Of a stretch of DNA of 64,000 nt, positions 1-7,849 are shown one piece after another. The stretch comes from Lachnospiraceae bacterium (lineage in GTDB: Bacteria > Bacillota > Clostridia > Lachnospirales > Lachnospiraceae), in contig JAEELL010000104.1 in NCBI GenBank assembly GCA_016282745.1, positions 54,417 through 118,416 on the forward strand. The letters run 5' to 3'. Each line of letters begins with the position of its first letter. The first letter of the stretch is position 1. Below the pieces are notes generated by a model. That model was not told the DNA's origin. It did not search any database and was given only the letters and a program-made list of their open reading frames with translations. Position numbers and translations under genes: made by a program.

Positions 1-1
1 C

Positions 2-592
2 AATCCCCACTTTTTGTATAATACGTTGGATTTGATTAACTGGAAGGCTTTGGATTGCGGTGCTGATAGCATAGTTGATATCTCGAGGGCTCTTGCTAAG
101 TTTTACCGCTTGAGTCTGAATAAAGGAAAAGAATTTTCAAAATTGTCAGAAGAATTTGACCATATTAAATATTATGTAGCTATACAAAACTTTAGATTTG
201 AAGACAGAATTAAGCTATCATTTAAAGTCGATGAGAATATAAATGATTTGAATTCTTTACATATTATCCTGCAACCTTTAGTTGAAAATTGTATAGTTCA
301 CGGAATGAAAGATTTGAGTGAAGATGAAAACATATATATCACAGTTTCCGGTAAAATTCAGGATGAGGATGTTATCCTTTCGGTTGAGGATACTGGTTGC
401 GGTGTTGATGTGGAAGAAATGAATGCTTCGCTGCAAACGGATTTTGATAAAGACGGAGGCTATGGAGTAAAGAATATTAACGCAAGAATTAAACTTTGCT
501 ATGGAGAAAAGTATGGCTTGATGTACTTTGATAACTCATTTGGTGGGACTACAGTACAGATTAAGTTACCTGCGATTGAGGGAGAAATATAA
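2..592 (+). CDS. YesM/LytS-type sensor histidine kinase, C-terminal part (5' end outside window)
   Basis: The gene is cut by the left edge. The frame is open from base 2 and begins with NPHFLYNTL, the phosphoacceptor-region motif of YesM-type kinases; the His would be phosphorylated. A HATPase_c domain follows, with an N box (LVENCIVHG) and G boxes (DTGCGV, GGYGVKNINARI). Such kinases sit in the membrane, sense extracytoplasmic carbohydrate or peptide signals and phosphorylate an AraC-type regulator, presumably encoded just left of the window. The stop codon overlaps the ATG of the solute-binding protein by one base (TAATG), so the two are translationally coupled. That arrangement suggests the binding protein feeds this sensor. 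The family call is secure; the ligand is unknown. Confidence 0.9.
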   Translation, partial: NPHFLYNTLDLINWKALDCGADSIVDISRALAKFYRLSLNKGKEFSKLSEEFDHIKYYVAIQNFRFEDRIKLSFKVDENINDLNSLHIILQPLVENCIVHGMKDLSEDENIYITVSGKIQDEDVILSVEDTGCGVDVEEMNASLQTDFDKDGGYGVKNINARIKLCYGEKYGLMYFDNSFGGTTVQIKLPAIEGEI

Positions 593-2094
593 TGAACAAT
601 AAAAAAAGATTCAAAAAAAAGACGATAATACTGTTGATAGTATGGCCGTGTGCTCTCGCTTTGAGTATTTGTATTCTGTTTGCTATGAAAAATATTGTTA
701 AAAACAATGTGGAAAAAACAACAGAGAATGGAATCGATATATCAAAGCATGTAGATCTTACCATGTATCTGATTGGAACAAGACCTTCGGATATGGATAA
801 AGTTTTGCAGAAGTTAAATGAAAAGACTGAGAAAGATCTTAATGCCAGTTTGGCTGTTGAATGGATAGGCTGGGGGGATTTCTCTAAAGAATACCCAATT
901 TTGCTTTCATCAGGGCAGCCTGTTGATTTGGTTTACGCATCAAATTGGCTTAACTTTTATGAAAATGCTCAGCGTGGTGCCTTTATGGAGTTGAATGAAT
1001 TGATACAAAAATATGCTCCGATTAGTTATTCAAATATGACAGAAGAAGAGATAGAAGATGTAAGTTACGACGGTAAAATTTATGCAATTCCGTCAGACTA
1101 TACTAATTATAGTGCATTTGGACCAATTGTCAGAAAAGATTATCTGGAAAAGTATGGGGTTGAATCAATTGATTCCTTTGAAGACTATATTGGTCTTTGT
1201 TGTAAAATCGGAAAGAATGATAATATTGACCCAACCGGCCTTTGCTCGTCAAGCATTGAGTTAGACGATTTATATCTGATGAACAAAGGTTATTATCCAT
1301 TGTCAGGAACAGGAAGCATGTATTGGATAAATCTGAATGACACAAATCATACCGTGTATTATGAGAGTGAGTGCCCGGTAATGGATTATTTTCTGGAATC
1401 AGCAAAAGGATGGTATGATGACGGATGTTGGAATAAGGATGCACTTTCCAGTAAAGATGAAACGATGCTTGAGAGTAATAAAGCTGTATCGAGAGTTCAT
1501 AATTATGATGCATGGATAGGGGAGTCAGGCAAAGACAATGATTTGGATTTGGAATATTTTAATTTGTCGAATCCGTTGTACAAATTATCTGCAGCGCAGG
1601 ATTGCATGGCTATTCCAAATTCATCAACTAATCCTGAGAGAGCGCTAATGTTACTCGAAAAATTGAAAAATGACGAATCATATTATATGTTGATTACATA
1701 TGGAATAGAAGGATATAATTACAAACTTGTTGATGATAAGATTCATTTTTTAAATGATACATACGGAAATGAACCGGGTACATGGGGGATTAGAAATGCC
1801 TTGTTTTATAAACAAAATATGGCAGTAAAAGATGAAAAATATGAATACAGAAAGAAATATGTGAGTGAAGCAAAAGAAAATCCAATGCCCGGATTTTATT
1901 TAAATCTTTCGGAAATACAAAAAGAATATGAGCAGATAAACTATGTGAGCAAGTTATATCTCGATCCATTGGTACTTGGATATGTGGATTATGATGAAGG
2001 AATGAAAATGCTTAAAGAAAATCTTTCGCAGTCCGGAAATGATAAAGTGAAAGAACACTTGCAAAAACAAGTAGATACATACTTTGGTAAGTAA
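592..2094 (+). CDS. Membrane-anchored extracellular solute-binding protein (family 1, DUF3502-like)
   Basis: This 500-residue protein has a basic N terminus and one hydrophobic segment at about residues 10-32, with no clear lipobox. It is therefore probably held by an uncleaved signal anchor rather than a lipid. The rest resembles the LplA/DUF3502 type of carbohydrate-binding protein (early TMYLIG strand, SGQPVDLVYASNW, DGKIYAIPSDY). It overlaps the sensor kinase gene by one base. No permease gene follows: the next gene is on the other strand. A role as ligand-binding partner of the kinase is therefore as likely as a role in transport. The exact sugar or oligosaccharide cannot be read from sequence. 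Confidence 0.82.
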   Translation: MNNKKRFKKKTIILLIVWPCALALSICILFAMKNIVKNNVEKTTENGIDISKHVDLTMYLIGTRPSDMDKVLQKLNEKTEKDLNASLAVEWIGWGDFSKEYPILLSSGQPVDLVYASNWLNFYENAQRGAFMELNELIQKYAPISYSNMTEEEIEDVSYDGKIYAIPSDYTNYSAFGPIVRKDYLEKYGVESIDSFEDYIGLCCKIGKNDNIDPTGLCSSSIELDDLYLMNKGYYPLSGTGSMYWINLNDTNHTVYYESECPVMDYFLESAKGWYDDGCWNKDALSSKDETMLESNKAVSRVHNYDAWIGESGKDNDLDLEYFNLSNPLYKLSAAQDCMAIPNSSTNPERALMLLEKLKNDESYYMLITYGIEGYNYKLVDDKIHFLNDTYGNEPGTWGIRNALFYKQNMAVKDEKYEYRKKYVSEAKENPMPGFYLNLSEIQKEYEQINYVSKLYLDPLVLGYVDYDEGMKMLKENLSQSGNDKVKEHLQKQVDTYFGK

Positions 2095-2101
2095 TATATA
2101 G

Positions 2102-2596
2102 TCAGATTTCTTCATAAGAAAATTGACCTAAAAGATGCTTTTGGATATAATCATCCCAACAATTGTCAACAGTCTTGTCCATTGTAAAGATGTTGAGAGA
2201 TGAGGCTGTGATAATTGTAAGGCTGTTATTTTCATAAGTTATATGAAGATAAAGGTTGTCAATTGATTTTACAGTAGTTTCATCTGAAGAATCAGACAAA
2301 ACAGATGAGTAGTATTTTGGTGGAAGAGAAAGAGTGATTTTGAATTTGTAAGGCACTTTTTTCCCTTTAATAATCTCAAAACAAATAGGTTTTAATTGAG
2401 ACCAGGTCGCATATATACAATCCTCCATCTCTTCTAATTCTTCTTGTGAATAGTAATTCTTGTTGATATGACAGTCAATATGGTAAGTGCAGAAAGTAGT
2501 TACAGAGATTTCGTTAGTGTTAAATGAGTCAAAAGTCTCTGCAACAAGTAGTTTGTTCATAAAAGTTTTTATGTCGGTAATTTTAAATGCCTTCAT
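2102..2596 (-). CDS. DUF5721 family protein
   Basis: This 164-residue protein has no signal peptide or membrane segment. The N terminus (MKAFKITDIKTFMNKLLVAETFD followed by TTFCTYHIDCH) matches my recollection of DUF5721, a family confined to Lachnospiraceae-like Firmicutes with no known function. I place the start at the second Met because GGGAGA lies seven bases before it; the upstream Met has no ribosome-binding site. It ends seven bases from the convergent solute-binding protein gene. The family call is from memory and moderately confident; no function is claimed. Confidence 0.7.
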   Translation of the reverse strand: MKAFKITDIKTFMNKLLVAETFDSFNTNEISVTTFCTYHIDCHINKNYYSQEELEEMEDCIYATWSQLKPICFEIIKGKKVPYKFKITLSLPPKYYSSVLSDSSDETTVKSIDNLYLHITYENNSLTIITASSLNIFTMDKTVDNCWDDYIQKHLLGQFSYEEI

Positions 2597-2638
2597 ATTG
2601 ATGTCTCCCATAAGTTAAATATAGTATAATTACAATTT

Positions 2639-2674
2639 AAAATCTCGTTCTTAAAAATAGAAGAACGAGATTTT
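2639..2674 (-). terminator. Bidirectional hairpin terminator
   Basis: A perfect 14-bp inverted repeat (2639-2652 with 2661-2674) encloses an 8-nt loop, with T-rich ends on both strands. It lies between two minus-strand genes and would stop transcription from the small gene at 2703-2930. Confidence 0.75.
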
Positions 2675-2702
2675 GTGTATCGTTATAGTAAAATAATAAT
2701 TA

Positions 2703-2930
2703 TTAATTTGAGTTTTCAATCTTTGCCATGCAATCATGGATATCTTCTCTGATATCATCTATGCGGTCACAGTACATTTTGAAGAATGCCATATCATCCT
2801 CATCGGGTTCTGTATGATCCATCATGGATCTAACTATGGCACATAAAGAACGAAGACGTCTGATTTCGATTTTATCAATTAAATTTTTGTCTTTTTTTAT
2901 TTGTTTTTTTAGCGCGATTTTCTTAAACAT
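2703..2930 (-). CDS. Small conserved hypothetical protein
   Basis: This 75-residue protein has a Lys/Arg-rich first third (MFKKIALKKQIKKDKNLIDK) and an acidic helical remainder (TEPDEDDMAFFKMYC, RIDDIREDIHDCMAKIE). No known domain is recognised. The start was chosen at the internal Met because AGGAGA lies seven bases upstream. An open frame on the opposite strand over the same bases lacks a ribosome-binding site and is rejected. The gene diverges from the tRNA-Thr gene. Confidence 0.6.
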   Translation of the reverse strand: MFKKIALKKQIKKDKNLIDKIEIRRLRSLCAIVRSMMDHTEPDEDDMAFFKMYCDRIDDIREDIHDCMAKIENSN

Positions 2931-3088
2931 AGGCTTTTCTCCTTCATTCCCGGTCATTTTTAAACTCTACTCATATTGTATCAAATTAGAAATTATAAAT
3001 CAACAAAGTAAGAAGGAAATAAAAGAATTATCTTTACTTTTTTTTATATTTTTTTTATAATACCACATAGAGTCAAATGAGACTTTAA

Positions 3089-3161
<73 letters not shown>

Positions 3162-3245
3162 TTTTTATTTTTTTGAAATAATAATATTATTATTGTCTAA
3201 AAAACTCGAAGGATTCTAAAGAATTTTGGAAAAGAGGTTCTCAAT

Positions 3246-3779
3246 ATGGCATATAAGCCTTACAAAGTCAACAAAGGACAGGATAACAAATATCTTGAAC
3301 CTAAATACCAAATAGAGAGAATGAAATTATTCGGTTTTCGTTCAGGTATAGCCTGGAAGATGATACCGGCTCTTTTTTATTATGGAATTATTGGTTTGAT
3401 TCTATTTTCAAGTATGAATGGTGAATTGAGAGAATTCAAATTTGAAGTTGTTGACTATATTCTATTTTCACTAAAGTATATTTTCCTGATTGTGTTATGT
3501 TACAGTCCGGCTATATTTTTATCAGACTTTAAATATAACAAAAGATTACCTTTCTTTAAAAAAGAATCAATTATTTCTAAGACTATAGGAATGCTATTTG
3601 TTGTGTTGATTTGTGTTCCTATGATTTGGGTTTATATGTACTGCATGAGCGATACATATAAAAAATCTACAAAAGATTATTATGATAGAATTGAAAAACA
3701 AAGACAGGAGCAGATGAATTCAAATTCCGAAACCACAGAAGTCGAGCAAACTGAAATTGAAACAACTGTGAATGAGTAA
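3246..3779 (+). CDS. Small integral membrane protein of unknown function
   Basis: This 177-residue protein has three hydrophobic segments, at about residues 37-57, 70-95 and 114-135. They are followed by a charged C-terminal tail (DYYDRIEKQRQEQMN) and a Thr/Glu-rich end (SETTEVEQTEIETT) that is probably disordered. AGAGG lies about nine bases before the ATG. The gene stands alone between the tRNA and asd. No family is recognised. Confidence 0.65.
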   Translation: MAYKPYKVNKGQDNKYLEPKYQIERMKLFGFRSGIAWKMIPALFYYGIIGLILFSSMNGELREFKFEVVDYILFSLKYIFLIVLCYSPAIFLSDFKYNKRLPFFKKESIISKTIGMLFVVLICVPMIWVYMYCMSDTYKKSTKDYYDRIEKQRQEQMNSNSETTEVEQTEIETTVNE

Positions 3780-3968
3780 ATTGCAATCAAAATTCAAACT
3801 ACTTAGACTGTGAAAAATAAATAATATAACGGATTCAATTGTGAAAATATTGTTATTTTTGCAGAAATTCATATTTATTACTTGAATTTATCGACATTTT
3901 TTTATAATCTTATTAATATGTTATTAACCCGAAAGGGTAGTAAAATAAATAATATGGAGTGAATTATA

Positions 3969-5054
3969 ATGGAAAAGAAATTGAAAGTCGGCGTTTTAGG
4001 CGCTACAGGAATGGTGGGACAAAGATTTATAACTTTATTGGAGAATCATCCATGGTTCGAAATTACAACTTTAGCAGCTAGTCCAAGATCAGCCGGAAAG
4101 ACTTATGAGGAAGCTGTCGGTGACAGATGGAAAATGACAACTCCTATGCCAGAGAGCGTAAAGAAGATGATTGTACATAACGTTAACGAAGTTGAAGCAG
4201 TAGCTGCAACAGTTGACTTTGTATTTAGTGCAGTAGATATGACTAAGGATGAAATCAAAGCTATCGAAGAAGCATATGCCAAGACTGAAACTCCTGTAGT
4301 TTCAAACAATAGTGCTCACAGATGGACACCGGATGTTCCTATGGTAGTACCTGAAATCAATCCTGAACATTATGAAGTTATTAAGTTTCAGAGAGAAAGA
4401 CTTGGAACAAAGAAAGGATTTGTTGCAGTTAAGCCTAACTGTTCAATTCAGAGTTATGCACCTGTTCTTACAGCATGGAAAGAATTTGAACCAACAGAGG
4501 TTGTTGCTACAACATATCAGGCAATTTCGGGTGCAGGAAAGACATTCAAAGACTGGCCTGAGATGGTAGGAAACATTATCCCATTCATCGGTGGTGAAGA
4601 AGAAAAGAGTGAGCAGGAACCACTTAGACTCTGGGGCAAGATTGAAGATGGAGTAATCAAAAAAGCTGAAGGACCTGTTATCACAACACAGTGTATCAGA
4701 GTTCCTGTATTAGATGGACATACAGCAGCTGTATTTGTTAAGTTTGCAAAGAAGCCTACTAAAGAGCAGCTTATCGAAAAGATTAAAGCATTCTCAGGAC
4801 TTCCACAGGAACTTAACCTTCCAAGCGCACCAAAGCAGTTTATCCAGTATCTTGAAGAGGATAACAGACCACAGGTTGCTCTTGATGTTAACTTTGAAAA
4901 CGGAATGGGAGTATCTGTTGGACGTTTAAGAGAAGATACAGTATATGATTACAAGTTTGTAGGTTTATCTCACAACACATTAAGAGGTGCTGCAGGCGGA
5001 GCTGTTCTTTCAGCAGAACTTTTAGTTGCACAGGGATATATTGAAGCAAAATAA
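3969..5054 (+). CDS. asd: Aspartate-semialdehyde dehydrogenase
   Basis: The enzyme reduces L-aspartyl-4-phosphate to aspartate semialdehyde with NADPH, the branch point to lysine, diaminopimelate, threonine and methionine. Its 361 residues include an N-terminal nucleotide-binding motif (VGVLGATGMVGQRF) and the catalytic-Cys motif KPNCSIQS (Cys158). The sequence is of the branch that includes the archaeal/fungal-type enzymes, slightly longer than the E. coli type. The leader carries a TATAAT at 3903 and a short ACCC-GAAA-GGGT hairpin at 3927-3938; it is not a lysine riboswitch, which would be far larger. Its product feeds diaminopimelate and, through dihydrodipicolinate, the dpaAB enzymes encoded at 16974-18375. 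Confidence 0.95.
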   Translation: MEKKLKVGVLGATGMVGQRFITLLENHPWFEITTLAASPRSAGKTYEEAVGDRWKMTTPMPESVKKMIVHNVNEVEAVAATVDFVFSAVDMTKDEIKAIEEAYAKTETPVVSNNSAHRWTPDVPMVVPEINPEHYEVIKFQRERLGTKKGFVAVKPNCSIQSYAPVLTAWKEFEPTEVVATTYQAISGAGKTFKDWPEMVGNIIPFIGGEEEKSEQEPLRLWGKIEDGVIKKAEGPVITTQCIRVPVLDGHTAAVFVKFAKKPTKEQLIEKIKAFSGLPQELNLPSAPKQFIQYLEEDNRPQVALDVNFENGMGVSVGRLREDTVYDYKFVGLSHNTLRGAAGGAVLSAELLVAQGYIEAK

Positions 5055-5074
5055 AACATTATATATTTTTATAG

Positions 5075-5104
5075 AAGAGATGGTTTTTATGCCATCTCTT
5101 TTAA
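5075..5104 (+). terminator. Intrinsic terminator after asd
   Basis: AAGAGATGG pairs with CCATCTCTT across an 8-nt loop, followed by TTT. Confidence 0.85.
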
Positions 5105-5266
5105 ATTTGCTATATATTTCATTATTTTATATATTTTCACTTGTTTTTTTAACTTTTTTGCAAAAAGAATAGACTATTTTCTTGTTTTATGCGATAATTT
5201 TAAAAGGTGTGGGCAATAATTAATTTGCTTACAATTTTATTTATATTTCGAAAGGAGTATTACTAA

Positions 5267-5959
5267 ATGATTTATTCAAAAGAAGTTGAAATGATGTGCC
5301 CTGTTGCTAAGGGTGCAAAACATGAGCCAGCTCCAATTCCTGAAGAAGGAAAATGGGTTTACTCAAAAGAAATCAAAGATATTTCAGGATTTACACACGG
5401 TGTAGGCTGGTGTGCACCTCAGCAGGGAGCATGTAAGCTTTCATTAAATGTTAAAGAAGGTATCATTGAAGAAGCATTAGTTGAAACAATTGGATGTTCA
5501 GGTATGACTCACTCAGCAGCTATGGCAGCTGAAATCCTTCAGGGAAAGACAATTCTTGAAGCATTAAACACTGACCTTGTTTGTGATGCTATCAACACAG
5601 CTATGAGAGAGTTATTCTTACAGATTGTATATGGTAGAACACAGAGTGCATTCTCTGATGACGGACTTGTAGTTGGTGCAGGTCTTGAAGATTTAGGAAA
5701 AGGTCTTCGTTCACAGGTTGGTACAATGTACGCAACAAAGGCAAAAGGTGTTAGATACCTTGAAATGGCTGAAGGTTATGTTACAGGTATCGCATTAGAT
5801 GCTGATAATGAAGTTATTGGTTACCAGTTTGTTAGTCTTGGAAAGATGACAGACTTTATCAAGAATGGTGATGATCCTACAACAGCTTGGGAAAAAGCAA
5901 AAGGACAGTATGGTCGTGTAGCTGATGCTGTTAAGATTATCGACCCTAGAAAGGAATAA
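5267..5959 (+). CDS. NifU-like iron-sulfur scaffold family protein
   Basis: This 230-residue protein is related to the IscU/NifU N-terminal scaffold fold. Cys-containing motifs are at WCAPQQGACKLSL and TIGCSGMTH, with a further Cys in LVCDAIN. AAAGGAG lies nine bases before the ATG. It forms an obvious operon with the GGGtGRT gene 13 bases downstream; that pairing is common in Clostridia, and the true biochemical role of either partner is not established as far as I know. Codon use is strongly biased, like that of groEL, suggesting high expression. Calling it a cluster scaffold is family-based inference. Confidence 0.85.
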   Translation: MIYSKEVEMMCPVAKGAKHEPAPIPEEGKWVYSKEIKDISGFTHGVGWCAPQQGACKLSLNVKEGIIEEALVETIGCSGMTHSAAMAAEILQGKTILEALNTDLVCDAINTAMRELFLQIVYGRTQSAFSDDGLVVGAGLEDLGKGLRSQVGTMYATKAKGVRYLEMAEGYVTGIALDADNEVIGYQFVSLGKMTDFIKNGDDPTTAWEKAKGQYGRVADAVKIIDPRKE

Positions 5960-5972
5960 GGAGGTAACAATA

Positions 5973-6983
5973 ATGGCATTATTTGAATCATATGAAAGAA
6001 GAATTAACCAGATTAACGCTGTTTTAAATAGTTATGGAATCGCTTCAATTGAAGAAGCTGAAAAGATTACAAAGGACGCTGGATTGGATGTTTACAATAT
6101 GGTAAAGGGTATTCAGCCAATTTGTTTTGAAAATGCATGTTGGGCTTACATCGTAGGTGCAGCAATCGCTATCAAGAAAGACTGCAGAAGAGCTGCTGAT
6201 GCTGCTGCAGCAATCGGTGAAGGTCTTCAGGCTTTCTGTATTCCTGGTTCTGTTGCTGACCACAGAAAAGTAGGTTTAGGACATGGTAACTTAGGAAAGA
6301 TGTTACTTGAAGAAGAGACAGAGTGTTTCGCATTCCTTGCAGGACATGAGTCATTCGCAGCTGCTGAAGGTGCTATCGGTATCGCTGAAAAAGCTAACAA
6401 AGTTAGACAGAAACCATTAAGAGTTATCTTAAACGGTCTTGGAAAAGATGCAGCTCAGATTATCTCAAGAATTAACGGATTCACATTCGTTGAGACAAAA
6501 TACGATTACAAAGAAGCTAAGTTAAACATTGTTTACGAAAAAGCTTATTCTGAAGGTCTTCGTGCTTCAGTTAAATGTTATGGTGCTGACGACGTTCAGG
6601 AAGGTGTTGCAATCATGCATCATGAAAATGTTGGTGTATCTATTACAGGTAACTCAACAAACCCTACAAGATTCCAGCATCCTGTTGCAGGTACATACAA
6701 GAAAGAATGTATCGAGCAGGGCAAGAAGTACTTCTCAGTAGCATCAGGTGGTGGTACAGGACGTACACTTCATCCGGATAACATGGCTGCAGGTCCAGCT
6801 TCATACGGTATGACAGATACATTAGGACGTATGCATTCAGATGCTCAGTTTGCAGGATCTTCATCAGTTCCAGCACACGTAGAAATGATGGGATTAATTG
6901 GTGCAGGTAACAACCCTATGGTTGGTATGACTGTAGCAGTTGCAGTTTCTATCGAAGAAGCAGCTAAAGAAGGTAAGTTCTAA
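5973..6983 (+). CDS. GGGtGRT protein
   Basis: This 336-residue soluble protein carries the motif that names its family, SGGGTGRTLHP, near residue 260. Other conserved-looking stretches are CFENACWAYIVGAAIAI near residue 55 and GLGHGNLGKML near residue 100. The start is the ATG preceded by AAGGAGG; the frame is open further upstream but overlaps the previous gene without a ribosome-binding site. It is co-transcribed with the NifU-like gene and ends at a strong terminator. Its function is uncharacterised. The biased codon use suggests an abundant protein. Confidence 0.9.
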   Translation: MALFESYERRINQINAVLNSYGIASIEEAEKITKDAGLDVYNMVKGIQPICFENACWAYIVGAAIAIKKDCRRAADAAAAIGEGLQAFCIPGSVADHRKVGLGHGNLGKMLLEEETECFAFLAGHESFAAAEGAIGIAEKANKVRQKPLRVILNGLGKDAAQIISRINGFTFVETKYDYKEAKLNIVYEKAYSEGLRASVKCYGADDVQEGVAIMHHENVGVSITGNSTNPTRFQHPVAGTYKKECIEQGKKYFSVASGGGTGRTLHPDNMAAGPASYGMTDTLGRMHSDAQFAGSSSVPAHVEMMGLIGAGNNPMVGMTVAVAVSIEEAAKEGKF

Positions 6984-7039
6984 GAAATTTCATAAAATAA
7001 GGGGTTATGGACTATTTCGTCATAACAAAAAATAACATT

Positions 7040-7066
7040 GAGGTGTCTTCGGACACCTCTTTTTTT
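7040..7066 (+). terminator. Intrinsic terminator (first copy of a duplicated hairpin)
   Basis: GAGGTGTC-TTCG-GACACCTC followed by seven T. An identical 25-base segment recurs at 10406-10430, the far end of the bacteriocin cassette. Confidence 0.92.
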
Positions 7067-7076
7067 CCTTGAAAGT

Positions 7077-7223
7077 ATGTCTATGACGCAGTATGACGAG
7101 TCTATGACACAAAAATTATTTTGCGTCATGAAAATTTTGCGATTTTTGCATCGTGAAATGATAAACAGTGCAAATAATCCAGAGCCGGTAGAAGTACTAA
7201 AAACATTTGTATTAGGAAACTGA
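7077..7223 (+). CDS. Possible 48-residue small protein
   Basis: A short open frame (MSMTQYDESMTQKLFC and on) runs from just after the terminator to a TGA seven bases before the next small frame. The ribosome-binding site is weak (CTTGAAAG). Its start overlaps TATGAC direct repeats at 7082, 7092 and 7103 that could instead be a regulator-binding array. No homology is recognised. It could be a remnant or non-coding leader of the bacteriocin cassette. Confidence 0.25.
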   Translation: MSMTQYDESMTQKLFCVMKILRFLHREMINSANNPEPVEVLKTFVLGN

Positions 7224-7229
7224 GATGCT

Positions 7230-7343
7230 ATGAGAAAAATAATACTAAAAGTGATAAAATTCTTGACAACAAGCTTATATACATATATAATAATTGGCGT
7301 TGGGCTCGCGGGTTTTACAATGCTCAATTATATTTCCAAGTGA
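7230..7343 (+). CDS. Possible 37-residue hydrophobic peptide
   Basis: The frame starts MRKIILKVIKFLTTSLYTY and continues IIIGVGLAGFTMLNYISK: a basic N terminus and one potential membrane segment. AGGA lies somewhat too far upstream of the ATG to be convincing. It sits 62 bases before the bacteriocin gene, where small accessory or immunity peptides are plausible. It could equally be chance. Confidence 0.3.
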   Translation: MRKIILKVIKFLTTSLYTYIIIGVGLAGFTMLNYISK

Positions 7344-7405
7344 ACTATTAAATAAAGTATTGTATCCAATAATAACAATAAAGTTATATTAGGAGGAATA
7401 TTCAA

Positions 7406-7762
7406 ATGAATAGCGTGAAAAAGATGATAATCTTTGGTTGTACAGTTGCAATGGTATTTGGGACTGCTACTGTAGTATCGGCAGGTGCTTCAAAGTATCT
7501 AGATGGTGGCAAAGCAAAGTGGACAGGAGGAGAAAATTCAGATGGAATCTTGTATTCTAATTTGTATGATGAGAAGGAAGACGGAATAAGATATGAAGTG
7601 ACAGTATGGGTTGATCCTGATTGGGGAGATAGAAAAGAAAACCATGGAATAACCACAGCACGTGGAAAAAAAGGAAGAGTCCATGTTGCAAAGGCCGCAA
7701 CTCATAGAAATCCTTTTGTTAAAGATGATTATGGGTATAAAGGTTTTCATACTTATAGATAA
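7406..7762 (+). CDS. Lactococcin 972-family bacteriocin precursor
   Basis: This 118-residue preprotein has a typical Sec signal peptide (basic MNSVKKM, hydrophobic core, VSA cleavage site at about residue 26). The Gly/Trp-rich mature part has the family's landmarks: GGKAKWTGG, LYSNLYD and an aromatic C terminus (YKGFHTYR). Lactococcin 972 blocks septum formation by binding lipid II. The mature part, about 91 residues, is longer than the 66 of lactococcin 972 itself. AGGAGG precedes the ATG. The next two genes encode the matching 7TM immunity protein and ABC ATPase, which is the standard three-gene layout and makes the call firm. Actual toxicity is inferred. Confidence 0.88.
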   Translation: MNSVKKMIIFGCTVAMVFGTATVVSAGASKYLDGGKAKWTGGENSDGILYSNLYDEKEDGIRYEVTVWVDPDWGDRKENHGITTARGKKGRVHVAKAATHRNPFVKDDYGYKGFHTYR

Positions 7763-7772
7763 ATAAAATTCT

Positions 7773-7807
7773 AAGGGAACCTTGGTATTATTTTGCCAAG
7801 GTTCTTT
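7773..7807 (+). terminator. Hairpin between bacteriocin and immunity/transport genes
   Basis: GAACCTTGG (7777-7785) pairs with CCAAGGTTC (7796-7804), extended by G-U and A-T pairs and followed by TTTAAATTTTAT. A leaky terminator here would give more bacteriocin mRNA than transporter mRNA; that use is inferred. Confidence 0.65.
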
Positions 7808-7849
7808 AAATTTTATTTGGTATTCAAATAATAAATTGGAGATGGTAAG

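Noticed and set aside
1130..1513. Antisense 127-codon frame within the solute-binding protein gene
   Set aside because: No ribosome-binding site and no recognisable protein; a shadow of the real gene, as are the other long opposite-strand frames in asd, groEL, recG and aspS.
2824..3060. Open frame of 78 codons on the + strand over the small minus-strand gene
   Set aside because: It has no ribosome-binding site and its composition (FFICFFSAIF) is that of an antisense reading of Lys-rich codons; the minus-strand gene has a good start.
3882..3938. Lysine riboswitch or T-box in the asd leader
   Set aside because: The leader is too short and holds only a 4-bp GAAA-loop hairpin; no conserved riboswitch core or T-box sequence is visible.
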